Assembly: GCA_947471745.1 (NCBI GenBank)
Contig: CANJKZ010000172.1
Location: 3,094,501 to 3,158,500 of the forward strand
Source of the DNA: Closterium sp. Naga37s-1
Lineage: Eukaryota; Streptophyta; Zygnematophyceae; Desmidiales; Closteriaceae
DNA: 64,000 nt
Reading direction: 5' to 3'
Below are positions 10,302 to 21,632 of the stretch, piece by piece. The translations under genes and the position numbers were made by a program. The notes under the pieces were generated by a model. That model searched no databases. It was given only the letters and a program-made list of their open reading frames with translations, and had not been told where the DNA came from. How positions within the stretch are numbered: the stretch's first letter is position 1; the number at the start of each line of letters is the position of its first letter.

Positions 10302-13300
10302 ATGGCTAGCCCTAATGTCCTTACCTTCGATGCTGAGGGTCGAGCGGTCGATTTTGAGGTATGGGTCGATGATCTGCAGCTCTTTCTGCTGTGCGATAGC
10401 AAGGACGGAGTCTCTCTTTTTTATCTCACGTCTGGCGCCTCTGCTGCACCTGCTGCCGATGCTGACAGTACTGTTCGCTCGCAGTGGACCACGCGCGATG
10501 CTGCTGCCCGTCTTGCTATTCGCAGTCACCTGCCGTCTGCTGAGCGCGCGCACTTTAGCCAGTACAAGACCGCTAGGACTCTGTACGACGCTGTTGTTGC
10601 GCGCTACTCCTCCCCTGCCACTGCTGCCCTTAGTCGCCTCATGCTGCCGTACCTGTTCCCTGACCTAGCTGCTTTTGCCACAGTCGCTGACCTCATTACG
10701 CACCTCCGCACTAGTGACACCCGCTACCGCGCTGCGCTTCCTGCCGAGTTCTGCGCCGCGAACCCCCCCCCTATGTACATCACTCTCTACTACCTCGTCA
10801 CCCGGCTCCCTGACTCCCTTCGCTCGGTCAGGGACCACTTTCTCTCCCTTTGCCCCACCACGCTCACCGTTGACCTCCTCGAGGAGCGCCTCCTAGCAGC
10901 TGAGAAGATTATAGTCGCTGTAGGAGCCTCTCGTGGTGACCCTCGCGCCCTTGAGGGGTGCTCCCCCGTCCCCCTTTTGCCCTCTGTTTCCTCTGCTGCT
11001 GCTGTCGACCTCGTTGGTACCGAGTCGGTCGGCGCTGCGTCTGCTCCTAGTGGGAGGCGCTGCAACGGCAAGGGCAAGGGGGGCAAGGGTGGTGGAGGGG
11101 ACGGCGGGGGCGGCGGTGGTGGCGGTGGAGGCGGCGGAGGGGGTGGGGGTGGAGGTGGGGGTGGTGGCGGGAGTGGGGGCTTTGGTGGTGGTGGGGGGGG
11201 TGGAGGCGGCGGCGGCAGCGGCAGTGGGGGTGGCGGCGGCGGTGGTGCTGGTCGGGGTGGCGCTGTGCAGCGTGGAGGCTTTGGTGGTGGCCAGCGCCAG
11301 CAGCAGCAGCGTTCTCGTGAGACCCTGTCGCCTCAGCAGCTTCGTGAGTGGTACGCTGGGCGTGGGAGGTCTGAGGGTGCTGGTCCCTGCGCTTACCTTC
11401 ACCGCACCGGCGACCGCAGTGGGGAGACGTGTGGAGGGCCGCACGCCACGCAGCGCTGCTTTGGCCGCCTGACTGACGCCTGGTGTACGCAGTTTCCCGT
11501 CTCCACTGAGATCCCTCGCTGGGGTGATCTGCTTAAGTCGGGGGTTGCTATCTTTGATCTTGATTATGATGCTATCATTGCTGCTATGTATGCCGTGTCT
11601 ATTAGTGCTGAGGGTGACTGTTACCTGTGTGTTCCGCCCGACCCAGGCATTGAGGCCGCTGCACTAGGTGCTAGTGAGTCTGCTGCTCTAGGTGCTAGTG
11701 AGTCTGCTGCTCCAGGTGCTGGTGAGTCTGCTCTCTCAGGTACCGCGTCGGCTCAGGCCTTGCACCTTTTCACCCTTGACTCGGGTGCTTCCCGCTCCTT
11801 CTTTCGTGACTGCACCACACTCTCGCCGCTGAGTCGGCCAGTGGCAGTCTGTCTGGCTGACCCCTCTGGGGTTCCGGTCCTTGCACACTCCTCCACAGTC
11901 CTGCCGTGTCCGGCGGTCCCGTCTGGCTCTCTGTCTGGCCTCCACCTCCCCTCGTTCTCTACGAACATGGTGAGTGGAGCTGACCTTCAGGACGCGTGGG
12001 TTGACCAGTTCACTCCTGGAGGTCAGCGGGTGACCCACTGTTCGTATACTCGCACGGGCCGGCACCTGGCTACGTTTACCCGTCAGCCGGGGTCGAGCCT
12101 GTACACCCTGACTACTGTGTCTCCTCCGGTTGCTGAGTCTGGTCAGGTGGCCGCGTCGGGTCAGGTGTTTGCTGCGGAGTCCCGGTCTGGTCCTGAGTCT
12201 GCCCCCTGCTCGTGTCGCCTCCTGTCTCACCAGACTCTCCTCTGGCACCACCGCCTTGGACACCCCTCCCTGCCTTGTCTCCGAGGCATGGCCTCGCGTG
12301 TCCTTGTCACTGGTCTTCCCCGGTCTCTCCCTCCCCTCCCCCCGGGGCCTGCCCCTACCTGCGTTCCTTGCGTCGAGGGGCGGCAGCGCGCCGCTCCCCA
12401 CTCCTCCGAGTTCCCTCCGACGGAGGCTCCCTTGCAGACCCTTCACATGGACGTGTGGGGCCCAGCCCGCGTCCGTGGACAGGGTCACGAGCGCTACTTT
12501 CTGCTGGTCGTTGACGACTACTCGCGTTACACCACAGTCTTCCCCTTGCGCCGCAAGGGTGAGGTCACAGAGGTGCTGATCGACTGGATCCGCGCTGCCC
12601 GTCGCCAGCTCAGCGAGAGTATCGGCTCGGACCTTCCTGTTCTGCGTCTGCACTCCGACAGAGGTGGAGAGTTTTCCTCCGACCTTCTGCGAGCCTTCTG
12701 TCGTGCGGAGGCATCCGCCAGACGTTCACGCTTCCGGCCTCTCCACAGCAAAATGGGATTGCTGAGCGCCGCATTGGCATGGTCATGGACGTCGCTCGTA
12801 TGTCCATGATCCATGCGGCTGCTCCCCATTTTCTGTGGCCGTTCGCGGTTCAGTACGCGGCGCATCAGATCAACCTCCAGCCTCGGGTCTCCATGCCGGA
12901 GACCACACCTACTCTCCGGTGGACGGGGAAGGTTGGCGATGCGTCTGCGTTCCGTGTCTGGGGATCTCGAGCTTTCGTCCGCGACTTGTCTGCGGACAAG
13001 CTGTCCTCTCGTACTGTTCCCTGCGTCTTCCTTGGCTTCCCCCCTGACGCTCCTGGTTGGCAGTTTTACCACCCCACCTCGCGCCGTGTTCTGTCCTCTC
13101 AGGACGTCATGTTTGACGAGTCGGTTCCTTACTACCGTCTCTTCCCCTACCGCACTGCCCCCCTCCCCCCCCCGCCGCTCTTCCTTGCGCCAGGTCCCCC
13201 CCCGGTAGACCCCCTCCCCCCTCAGGGTCCTGCCCCCTCAGGTGTGTCCCAGGTAGACGCAGTCGAGCCTGTCGAGGTAGCTGTTGACTCTGGTGCTGCT

Positions 13301-16300
13301 AGGGGTGCTGAGCCTGCGGGTGCCGGGTCTGGGGGTGCTGAGCCTAAGCGTGCAGAGCCTGGGGGTGCTGAGCCTGGGGTTGCTGAGTCTGGGGGTGCGG
13401 AGCCTGAGGGTGCTGAGCCTGCGCGTGTGGAGTCTGGAGGTGCTGAGCCTGGAGGTCTCTCGGGTGCTTCGTCCCGCCGGGAGCCTCTCTCTCCACAGCA
13501 GCTGCGCGAGTGGTTTGCTCGGCGCTGGAGCCGTGCTGCTGGAGCTGGTAGTGCTACGGACGCTGGAGGTCCTGCTGCTGCTGGAGCTGCTGGGGGTTCT
13601 GAAGCCACTGGTCCCGGAGGTGCTCGTACTGGAGGTACTGGAGCTGCTGGGCCTGGTGGTACTGCTGGAGCTGGAGCTGGAGCTGCTGGAGGTGCTAGAG
13701 CTGGAGGTGCTGCTGGAGTTGGTGCTCCTGTGGGTGCTGGAGTTGGCGCTTCTGGTGCTGCTGGAGGTGCTGCTGGAGCTGGTTCTGCTGGAGGTACTGG
13801 AGCTGGAGGTGCTGTTGGAGCTGGTAGTGCTACGGACGCTGGAGGTCCTGCTGCTGCTGGAGCTGCTGGGGGTTCTGAAGCCACTGGTCCCGGAGGTGCT
13901 CGTACTGGAGGTACTGGAGCTGCTGAGCCTGGTGGTACTGCTGGAGCTGGAGCTGGAGCTGCTGGAGGTGCTGGAGCTGGAGGTGCTGCTGGAGCCGGTG
14001 CTCCTGTGGGTGCTGGAGTAGGCGCTTCTGGTGCTGCTGGAGGTGCTGCTGGAGCTGGTGGTGCTGCTGGAGTTGGAGCTGCCATTGGGGGTGTTGGTGC
14101 GTCCCTGCTGGTTCTGGAGGATCTGCGCGGCCGCGGCCGTACTACGTTCCGCTCCTTCAGCAGGTTCTTGGTCTTCCGCCTTCTCCTGGTCCTGCTCCTT
14201 CCTTAGAGTGTCCACCGCCTGTCCAGTTGCAGTCACAGTTACAGCCCGCCTCCCCACTACCTGCTCCTTCTCCTTACACTGGTCCGACCGGAGGTCTTAC
14301 TGAGCGTCGTGAGCCTGAGTCTCGTCTTGCGTCGCCTGTTCGTGCTGCTGGCACTGGTCATCGTGGTTCGCGTCAGCATCCTCCTCCTGTCCCCGGCACG
14401 CACCAGATGGCACTGAGTGCTTCCACTGCTCCGCAGCGTGTCCCTCTGCCGTCTCCTCCTGCGTCCTCTCTTCCTGCCCTTGCTGACCCGGAGTCTGACT
14501 CCCTTCGTGCTGCTAGTCCTACTGTCACGCGTCTCCTGGCCACTGTTGTCACTGACCCTTCCTTTGAATCCACTGCTGCGTCTGCCTTAGTTGCTGAGCT
14601 TGTCGACTTTGCTGCTCGCTGTCGTCTAGACTACGCCGCGAGTCTTGTTGCTGAGTCTGAGTCTGTCTGTCCTCCGTCCGTCGGGGGTGAGTGTGCTCTT
14701 GGCACGGACGTCCTTGAGGACAGGCAGGAGGACTTTGAGTGTTTTGCGACTGCTGTATCTCATCTCGTATCCATGCTGATTGTACCTCAGGGAGACCCGG
14801 ATGCACCAGACATCCCGACTCTGCTCTCTTACGCAGAGGCGATAGAGGGTCCCTACTCCTCTCAGTGGCAGTCAGCCATGGACGCAGAGATGGCATCCTG
14901 GAAGTCCACAGGCACCTACGTCGACGAGGTTCCCCCTCCTGGGGCGACCATCGTCAGTGGCATGTGGATTTTCAGGGTGAAGCGGCCGCCGGGTTCTCCG
15001 CCTGTCTTCAAGGCGCGTTACGTTGCTCGAGGCTTCAGTCAGCGACAGGGAGTTGACTTCTTCCAGACCTTCTCCCCGACCCCGAAGATGACCATTCTTC
15101 GGGTTCTGCTGCACGTTGCTGCTCAGCGTGACTACGAGCTTCACTCTTTTGACTTCAGCACTGCTTTCCTACAGGGCAGCCTGCACGAGGAGATCTGGCT
15201 GCACCGCCCACCTGGCTTCACTGGGTCGTTTCCTCCTGGTACCCAGTGGAGCCTCCGGCGGCCAGTCTACGGTCTCCGCCAGGCGCCCCGTGAGTGGCAC
15301 GACACACTGAGGACTACGCTTGCGGCTCTTGGGTTTGCTCTTTCCACTGCTGATCCGTCGCAGTTTCTCCGCACCGACACTACTCTGCCGCCGTTCTACA
15401 TCCTCGTGTACGTCGACGACTTGGTCTTTGCTACTGCTGACACTGCTGGACTCGCCCACGTGAAGTCGGAGCTGCAGAAGAGACACACGTGCATAGACCT
15501 GGGTGAACTGCGCAGCTATCTTGGCTTGCAGATCACCCGGGACAGAGCACGGCGCACCATTACCTTGACTCAGTCACACATGGTGCAGCAGGTCCTTCAG
15601 CGCTTCAACTTCACGTACTCCTCGCCTCAGGCCACTCCTCTGTCTACTCGCCACTCGCTCTCAGCTCTGCCTTCGGATGAGTCCGTAGAGCCGAGTGGCC
15701 CGTACCCAGAGCTTGTTGGCTGCCTCATGTACCTGATGACCTGCACTCGACCTGACTTAGCATCTTGGCGCGCTATGTTGCTCCTGGGAGACACCGACCA
15801 GAGCACATGGCTGCAGCTAAGAGGGTGTTGCACTACCTCTGCAGTACGTTGGGCATGGGGCTCGTGCTTGGAGGACGGGCTCGAGTTGTCCTCACTGGTC
15901 ACGCAGACGCTTCTTGGGTTGACGACTTGGCTACGCAGCGGTCATCACAGGGTTACACCTTCAGCCTTGGTTCCGGCTCTGTTTCGTGGCGGTCTACCCG
16001 CTCGTCCTCTGTTCTCAGCTCCAGTTGTGAGGCCGAGATCTACGCAGGGGCCATGGCTGCACAGGAGTTACGCTGGCTCACCTACTTGCTGACCGACTTG
16101 GAAGAGGCGCCTCGTTCTCCTCCTTTTCTGTACGTCGACAACAAGGCCATGCTGGCCTTGAGTCAGGAGCATAGACTGGAGCACAGAACGAAGCACATTG
16201 CTCTGCGCTACTTCCTTGCTCGAGAGTTGCAGCAGCGTGGCCAGCTTCGTCTTGCTTACGTGGCCTCTCGGGCCAACATTGCTGATATCTTCACCAAGGC

Positions 16301-16379
16301 ACTTCAGCCTTGTGATCATCAGCGTTTCTGTACTATGCTAGGTCTTGTGCCTGCAGGGCCTCACTTACTCACCTCTTGA
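10302..16379 (+). pseudogene. gag-pol polyprotein of element C, three frameshifts
   Basis: The ATG at 10302 (MASPNVLTFDAEGR) opens a single frame through gag, a poly-Gly tract, the C-x13-C-x3-H-x4-C segment (about 11390-11460), protease DSGAS (about 11780) and the integrase core. One G is lost near 12710 relative to A. Integrase continues in the next frame, with the A/E/P/G-rich linker, until one T is lost near 14100. RT (YVDDLVFA about 15410) then reads on to a 13-bp deletion near 15760, after which RNase H ends at the TGA at 16377-16379. All three lesions are single events and the rest is well preserved, so inactivation is recent. The open frame extends upstream of the ATG, but the ATG is the start conserved in every relative. 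Confidence 0.93.
13541..14090 (+). repeat. 276-bp in-frame duplication in the integrase-RT linker of C
   Basis: The segment starting GGAGCTGGTAGTGCTACGGA at 13541 recurs at 13817, also starting GGAG, with near identity. This adds about 92 residues of Gly/Ala-rich linker. Element A has only one copy. Confidence 0.85.
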
Positions 16380-16554
16380 CTTTGCTTGTACTGTGATCTA
16401 TATATACCTGCACCTGCATGCTTGCCCTTCTTAGGTTGAGATCACTGTCTTGCTTGTTCACCTTGATTTATAATCCTGCATGTGAACCGGCCTTGTGGCC
16501 TTTAACTTGTGCTCGGAATGTGTGGTGACGTTGTGATCCACCCTGAGCTTGACC

Positions 16555-16693
16555 TGTCAGAATGTTATTATCTAGCCTGTAGTGGGGTGCTCTATAGCGG
16601 GTACAACCCAGTTAGGGTTTGCTATATGTATCCCAACTACTGCTTGTGAAACCCCCTCCTTTCTTCATTCTCGTTCGTTCTTAGATTCTAACA
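16555..16693 (+). repeat. 5' LTR of element D
   Basis: It runs from TGTCAGAATGTTATT to AGATTCTAACA and is followed by the PBS TGGTTTCAGAGC. Its core, GTAGTGGGGTGCTCTATAGC, is a variant of the core shared by the short-LTR families. Confidence 0.93.
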
Positions 16694-17842
16694 TGGTTTC
16701 AGAGCAGGTCGACCCCCTTGGGTCGATCCTGTGGGTGGGCCCACCACCTAACTGCTTCCGCTGCTGTTCTGCTTCTCGCGCGCCTCGGGCGTGCGCCGTC
16801 TTCTTCCTGCGTTTTTAGGGTTTTTCATCCCGCCGTGCGCTCGGGGCGCGCGGCGAGTTTCTGCCCGCCGTGCGCCCCGAGGCGCGCGGCGGTTTCCTAC
16901 CGTGGGGGACCCGCGCGCGCCCCCGCCCTGTCCGTCGCGTCACCCTGGGGGACCCGCGCGCTGCCCCCGCTGCCCCGTCGGTGGTCGCGTCGCCCCGCCA
17001 CCACGTTGCGCCGCCCAGGGGAGCCGCGCGCGACCCCCCGCTGCCCCGTCGCCGGTCGCGTCGACCCGCTGGACCTGCGCGCGGCATCCCGTCGACCCTC
17101 GCGTCGCCCCCGGGGACCCGCGAGCCGCCCCTGGAGCCGTGCGCGACCCCCCCGCTGCCCCGTCGCGGCGCCCTGGGGGGCCGCGCGCGGCCCCTCGCTG
17201 CCCCATGGTGGCGCCCTGGGGGCCGCGCGCCTTCCCCCGCGCTCCTACCCCGTGCCACCCGTTTTAGGGTTTGGGGGTGGGGAGTGTGGGGGTGGCGGTT
17301 GTGGGGGTGCCGGTTGTGTGCCCCGTCCCCTACTCCTCGTCCTCCTCCGTCTCCCGCTGCTGCAGCTGCCGCTCAGGGGGGTGGGTGTGTGGGAGCCGAA
17401 GGAGTGGTGCTAGGGGGGTGACGTGGGAGTGGAGTTAGGGGTTCAGCAGGGGGTGTTTGTCAAGGGTGTGGGTCAGTTGGAGGAGGTTGTGTGGAGGTAG
17501 CTGTCGTGTCGCCTGCAGCGCCTGTAGTCCGTCGCCCTTGCTTCGGTAGCCAGTGAGCCTGTTGCACCAGAAGCCAGTGGGTCCGTTGCTCCTGCCGCTC
17601 GTCTTAGCCGCGGAGCCAGTCACTCCAGTAGTCCGTCGCCCTTGCTTCGGTAGCCACTGAGTCCGCCGCTCCTGTGCCCGTGCCTCTGCAGCTTCAGTCG
17701 TTGCCTCCCATCTTCTCTCCTTCCACAGTTCCTCCTCCTCCTCACTTGCCCGCTGTGATTACCTCTAGCTTTGCTTATTATTGTGAACTCCTGCTATGCC
17801 TGCTCATTGTGCTGATTACACCCCACTTTGGCTATGGGGGTG

Positions 17843-17981
17843 TGTCAGAATGTTATTATCTAGCCTGTAGTGGGGTGCTCTATAGCGGGTACAACCCAGT
17901 TAGGGTTTGCTATATGTATCCCAACTACTGCTAGTGAAACCCCCTCCTTTCTTCATTCTCGTTCGTTCTTAGATTCTAACA
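17843..17981 (+). repeat. 3' LTR of element D
   Basis: It has the same 139 bp as the 5' LTR with one substitution (CTGCTAGTG against CTGCTTGTG). It is followed by the TGACC duplication and the resumed 3' end of element C. Confidence 0.93.
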
Positions 17982-18030
17982 TGACCTTGTCTTGTTCTCT
18001 TGCTTGTCCCCCACTTTGCCTATGGGGGTG

Positions 18031-18149
18031 TGTCAGAACCATATTGTAGGCTGTAGTGGGGTTGACAATATGGGGTACAACTCTTTTAGGTTTCCATATT
18101 TGTACCCACCTGCTTCCTAGCTGACCTCATTCCTCGTACTTTTCTCACA
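18031..18149 (+). repeat. 3' LTR of element C
   Basis: It starts TGTCAGAACC after TATGGGGGTG and ends TTCTCACA. It differs from the 5' LTR at a single site (TAGCTGACC against TAGTTGACC). Confidence 0.93.
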
Positions 18150-18400
18150 ACAGCATCTCAGCAGTTGCGCCAGAGGCAGTTACAGCATCTGCGCAGTTGC
18201 GCCAGAAGCAGTTACAGCAGCTGCGCAGTTGCACTGGGTTTGGCAGTTGCGCGCATATGCATTGCGCTGGCAATGTTTCGTGCAGGTTGAGCTGCTGCGC
18301 TGGAAGCATCTGCAGTGCAATTGCTTGGTTGGCAGAGCTGCGCTAGCACTCCAGTTTTAGCAAGCCCATCGCAGGACAATATTCGTAACCAATCAAAATG
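18150..18400. repeat. Short diverged tandem repeat right of element C
   Basis: Units built on CAGTTGCGCCAGAAGCAGTT recur about every 30 bp at 18160-18240 and fade into more diverged TGCGC-rich copies. Element C was inserted within this array, since the same motif lies on its left at 9340. Confidence 0.72.
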
Positions 18401-19898
18401 CATCCACTATCGCCGATCGTCGTGCTGTAAACCGAATGAACCAATATACGTCAAAATGACGTGTATGTTGTAAACAGCCACAAATACGGCAAGTTCTGCG
18501 CCTGTGCGTGTCGCGTCGTTGGAGTATAACAGTACACAACCTTAGAAGATAACAGACAGTCAAAAAACTGATCACCGAAATTGCAATCAAAGAAGTGAAG
18601 TTATCACACAATGCATATCTATGATGGTATTAAACTTTCAAGTCTGCAAAAATGCCATGAATGTCATTTTTACTTAGTACTCATACACTTTTCGTTTTTT
18701 TTGCTAGTATTTCTGCTCTCATTAGAACCAAAATCCACTTTTATTTTAGCATTATTTCCTTTACTTGTTATACTACTCAATATATTTCAAGGACGCCATC
18801 AATATTTGTGCCATTTGGACAAACTAATTGTAAGATATACTGACGTGAACAATCTAGAAGAGGAAGCGGTGCACGATCAAGCCTGAGCGTCTCCTGGTGT
18901 CGTCACATTAGCATTATTTCATTTGGCTTTCATGCAATTTAACATATCTCAAGCATGCCATCAATATTTGGTGCCATCCAAACAACCTGATAGGATTCAA
19001 TGGTAATTCGAACAGTGTCACGGCATGCATGTCAATGTTTCTGTATATTTTTTTAGCACTGTTTCTTTTTATTGTCAATATATGAACTATATTACTTCGG
19101 GAGTTGGTACCATTTGAAACACCTGGTAGGAAGATATGTTAACAAACGAGCATGTGCACGGATCGGCCTGTGCGACACGGGGTGTTGTTTCAACCTCTAT
19201 TTGACCTTTTTAGCATGGTTTCTCATGAATGTTGAGAGAGGCACTATATTACAAGCATGCCATCACGTTTTTGGCACCATTCGCAGCAATTGGTAGGAAG
19301 ATATGCTAGTTCGAACAAACGAGCTTTTCAGCGAGGGTGTGAAAGAATAGTAACATGGTACACATCATTTTGAGAGTTGTTTCTGTTATGTTCTTTTAAT
19401 TAAATGGACCTTAATGTTTGTCAGTGGCTAGGTATTATAAATTAGTGACGTGGGGATCAACTCCAGCCCTTGAATTAGCCGTATGTGTTTAGGGCTCTAA
19501 ACCAACCTATATTAGGCCTCAGCAGCAAATGTTGTCGATCCAATGTCGCGTACCAATGACTGTTAAAACCTATAACCTGGTGACTCTACTAAATGCATTG
19601 AATATATTTCTTAAGCCATAAACATCGTATTTATGTTGTTTAGAACACTCTAGCAGAGAATTACCAACAAGGATAGGCACGCGCGACACGAGGTGTCGTA
19701 ACGACTTCTTTCTGTCATTATCTAAAAGGTTTTTCATGATCATTCAAGTCTGTACTATATTACAAGCATGTTGGATAGGATTGGTGTCATTCGCAGCATC
19801 TGGCAGGTGGATATGATGTTTCAAACTTGAGAGCATGGGAATCTGTGCAAGGATAGGCCTGCGCTACTACGTGGCGCCAAACTAACGCCAGTTTGCAA
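18401..19898. repeat. AT-rich diverged tandem repeat, no gene seen
   Basis: No coding region is supported. A composite motif recurs in imperfect form: 'caagcatgccatca', then 'ttggtgccatt', then TGGTAGGAAGATATG, then 'aggcctgtgcgacacg'. Copies are centred near 18960, 19120, 19290 and 19800. The same motif resumes on the far side of element G near 40480, 40640, 40820 and 42040. It looks like an old satellite-like array that element G split. Confidence 0.65.
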
Positions 19899-20028
19899 TG
19901 TCAAACGAACGAACGAGGAATGGATTGACTAACAGCAGGATGGGTACAAGTACTAACCCTAATTGGGTTGTACCCCATATGGGCTACCCCACTACAGCCT
20001 ACACAATAAGCAGTATATAAGTTTGACA
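19899..20028 (-). repeat. 3' LTR of element G
   Basis: On the minus strand it starts TGTCAAACTTATATACTGC and ends TTCGTTTGACA. The reverse complement of TATGGGGGTG lies just inside it. A TATATA sequence near its 5' end could be a promoter element. Confidence 0.93.
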
Positions 20029-20265
20029 CACCCCCATAGGCAAAGTGGGGGAGAACAAGAGGTCACAAGACCGGTCAAGAAAAGCAAAGCAAGCTCAGGG
20101 TGGATCACGAAGTCACCACGCAGTCTGAGCACAAGCAAATGGCCACAAGGCCAGTTCACATGCAGAGTTATATATATATATATAGGAGAACAAGCAGTAC
20201 AGTGATCACAACCTAGCAAGTGTAAGCATGCAGGTATAAGTATATAGATCACAGTACAGGCAAAG

Positions 20266-20709
20266 TCAAGAAGTGAGCAAGTGAGGCAAGGTAGGCACAA
20301 GGCCTAGAACAGTACAGAAACGCTGATGATCACAAGGCTGAAGTGCCTTGGTGAAGATATCAGCAGTGTTGGCCTAAGAGGCCACGTAAACAAGACAAAG
20401 CTGACCACGCTGCTGCAACTCTCGAGCAAGGAAGTAGCGCAGAGCGATGTGCTTCGTTCTGTGCTCCAGTCTGTGCTCCTGACACAAGGCAATCATGGCC
20501 TTCTTGTCGACGTACAGAACTGGAGGAGAACGAGGCGGCTCTCCCAAGTCGGTCAGCAGGAAGGTGAGCCAGCGTAACTCCTGTGCAGCCATGGCCCTTG
20601 CGTAGATCTCAGCCTCACAACTGGAGCTGAGAACAGAAGACGAGCGGGTAGACCGACACGAAACAGAGCCGGAGCCAAGGCTGAAGGTGTAACCTTGTGA
20701 CGACCGCTG
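20266..20709 (-). pseudogene. RNase H end of the element G polyprotein
   Basis: Reading down the minus strand from the H insertion point gives the continuation of the DDLAT sequence interrupted at 34079: QRSSQGYTFSLGSGSVS, then AAQELRWLTFLLTDLG, VLYVDKKAMIALCQEHRLEH and LRYFLARELQQRGQ. A TAG at 20374-20376 falls where relatives have CGG in VASRANTADIF. Reading on past it gives ALQPCDHQRFC and an end at about 20266. It is the C-terminal RNase H domain of Ty1/copia pol, separated from its RT by 13.4 kb of inserted DNA. Confidence 0.9.
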
Positions 20710-20714
20710 CGTAG

Positions 20715-21555
20715 TGTTGGTGCAACCCTACGGTTTGCACTCGGCTTGTTGTCCGTGTGCGTGCATGTGTGTGTGCATGGAATGGTATGAGGGCATGAGA
20801 TAATATATATTTCATGCTTATAATAGTGTGTGCATGAAGAGTCATGATGTCGAGTGTGTGTGTGTCGAGTCAATAGCGAGCTATCGCTAGTCGCGTGTTA
20901 CGCGGTCATTTGTGTCTCGCGCGCGGTTTTTATTTTGTCGTGTGTCCCGTGCGCGGTTTCTATTATGTCGTGTGTCGAACGTTCGGCGTGTCGCAGGTGT
21001 GTGCAGCAGACCCATCAAGAACTCAAGGATGAGTTTGTGATGAAGAACCCGAGCCTTGGTGTCAAGCCTCAAGTGATTTCGAAGCTCGCCAAAAAGGGTA
21101 CACATCAAGATGTTGAAGATAGTTACATTGCAATGTGTAGTGTAACATTTCTGTTGGTGTAGACCCTTGTGGAGGGTAGTTTCGAGACCCTTCTTGGTTG
21201 GGGACAGTGTGGCACTGTTCCACATCACTGGACCTCGGCTCTTGGGGTTTGTAGGAGCTGGGAGTCATTCCCAACTCGTAACTCTTGTAACTCTTCCTAT
21301 CTTGTGTTCTAAGACTATAGTGGCTGCCATAGTGCCGTTCGCTCAAACCAACGCTGTGTCGTCAATTCTTAATGAAATCGTGCGATCTAAATTGCCTATT
21401 GTAGGCGACGGTAAGGCGCTCCATATCCAAGTTGATTCACGTCATTTGGAGCTGTGACCAGATCTCTATGAACGTTCAAAGCCCGCTGTGCAGAAATCCG
21501 ACTGTGCACTCTATCTTTCGTTTTAGGCACATTGGAGCCTATTGTGACTATAACA
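20715..21555 (+). repeat. 5' LTR of element H
   Basis: It runs from TGTTGGTGCAACCC to TGTGACTATAACA, 841 bp. A TATATAT stretch near 20805 (ATAATATATATTTC) is a possible TATA region. The PBS TGGTATCAGAGC starts two bases after its end. Confidence 0.94.
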
Positions 21556-21589
21556 AGTGGTATCAGAGCCCCTTGGAGCAGTTTCGACA

Positions 21590-21632
21590 ATGGCTGGACC
21601 TGAGGAAAGGGGTGGCAGAGGTGCTGCTGGTA
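21590..21632 (+). pseudogene. Gag start of element H, cut after about 14 codons
   Basis: The ATG at 21590 follows the PBS by 20 bp and reads MAGPEERGGRGAAG. It then runs at about 21633 into the inverted gag fragment of a different family. Nothing else of H gag, protease or the integrase core remains. Confidence 0.72.

Larger units (their letters stand above)
16555..17981 (+). mobile_element. Element D: non-autonomous LTR element nested in C
   Basis: Two 139-bp LTRs (16555-16693 and 17843-17981) differ at one base. TGACC is duplicated on both sides (16550-16554 and 17982-17986). The 1149-bp interior has a PBS (TGGTTTCAGAGCAGG at 16694) and the purine tract TATGGGGGTG before the 3' LTR. It has no recognisable gag, protease, integrase, RT or RNase H. 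Most of it is a GC-rich leader-like minisatellite with CGCGCG-rich units. It must use proteins from a related copia family. It sits in the 3' untranslated region of C and does not break its coding region. Confidence 0.94.
9364..18149 (+). mobile_element. Element C: full-length Ty1/copia retrotransposon with nested element D
   Basis: Two 119-bp LTRs differ at one position. A PBS follows the 5' LTR, and gag-pol runs 10302-16379. The purine tract TATGGGGGTG precedes the 3' LTR. The flanks are AGAGC on the left and ACAGC on the right, a TSD matching at four of five bases. Element D interrupts the 3' untranslated region at 16554/16555. Without D, the element is about 7.35 kb. Confidence 0.93.

Noticed and set aside
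18611-18886. A 91-codon frame with a hydrophobic stretch, possibly a small membrane protein.
   Set aside because: It lies in AT-rich repeat DNA, resembles no family I know and is not preserved in neighbouring repeat copies.
20854-21162. A 102-codon frame in both H LTRs that might be an accessory protein.
   Set aside because: It is present in both LTRs only because they are copies; it has no known domain, and it overlaps the probable promoter and R region.
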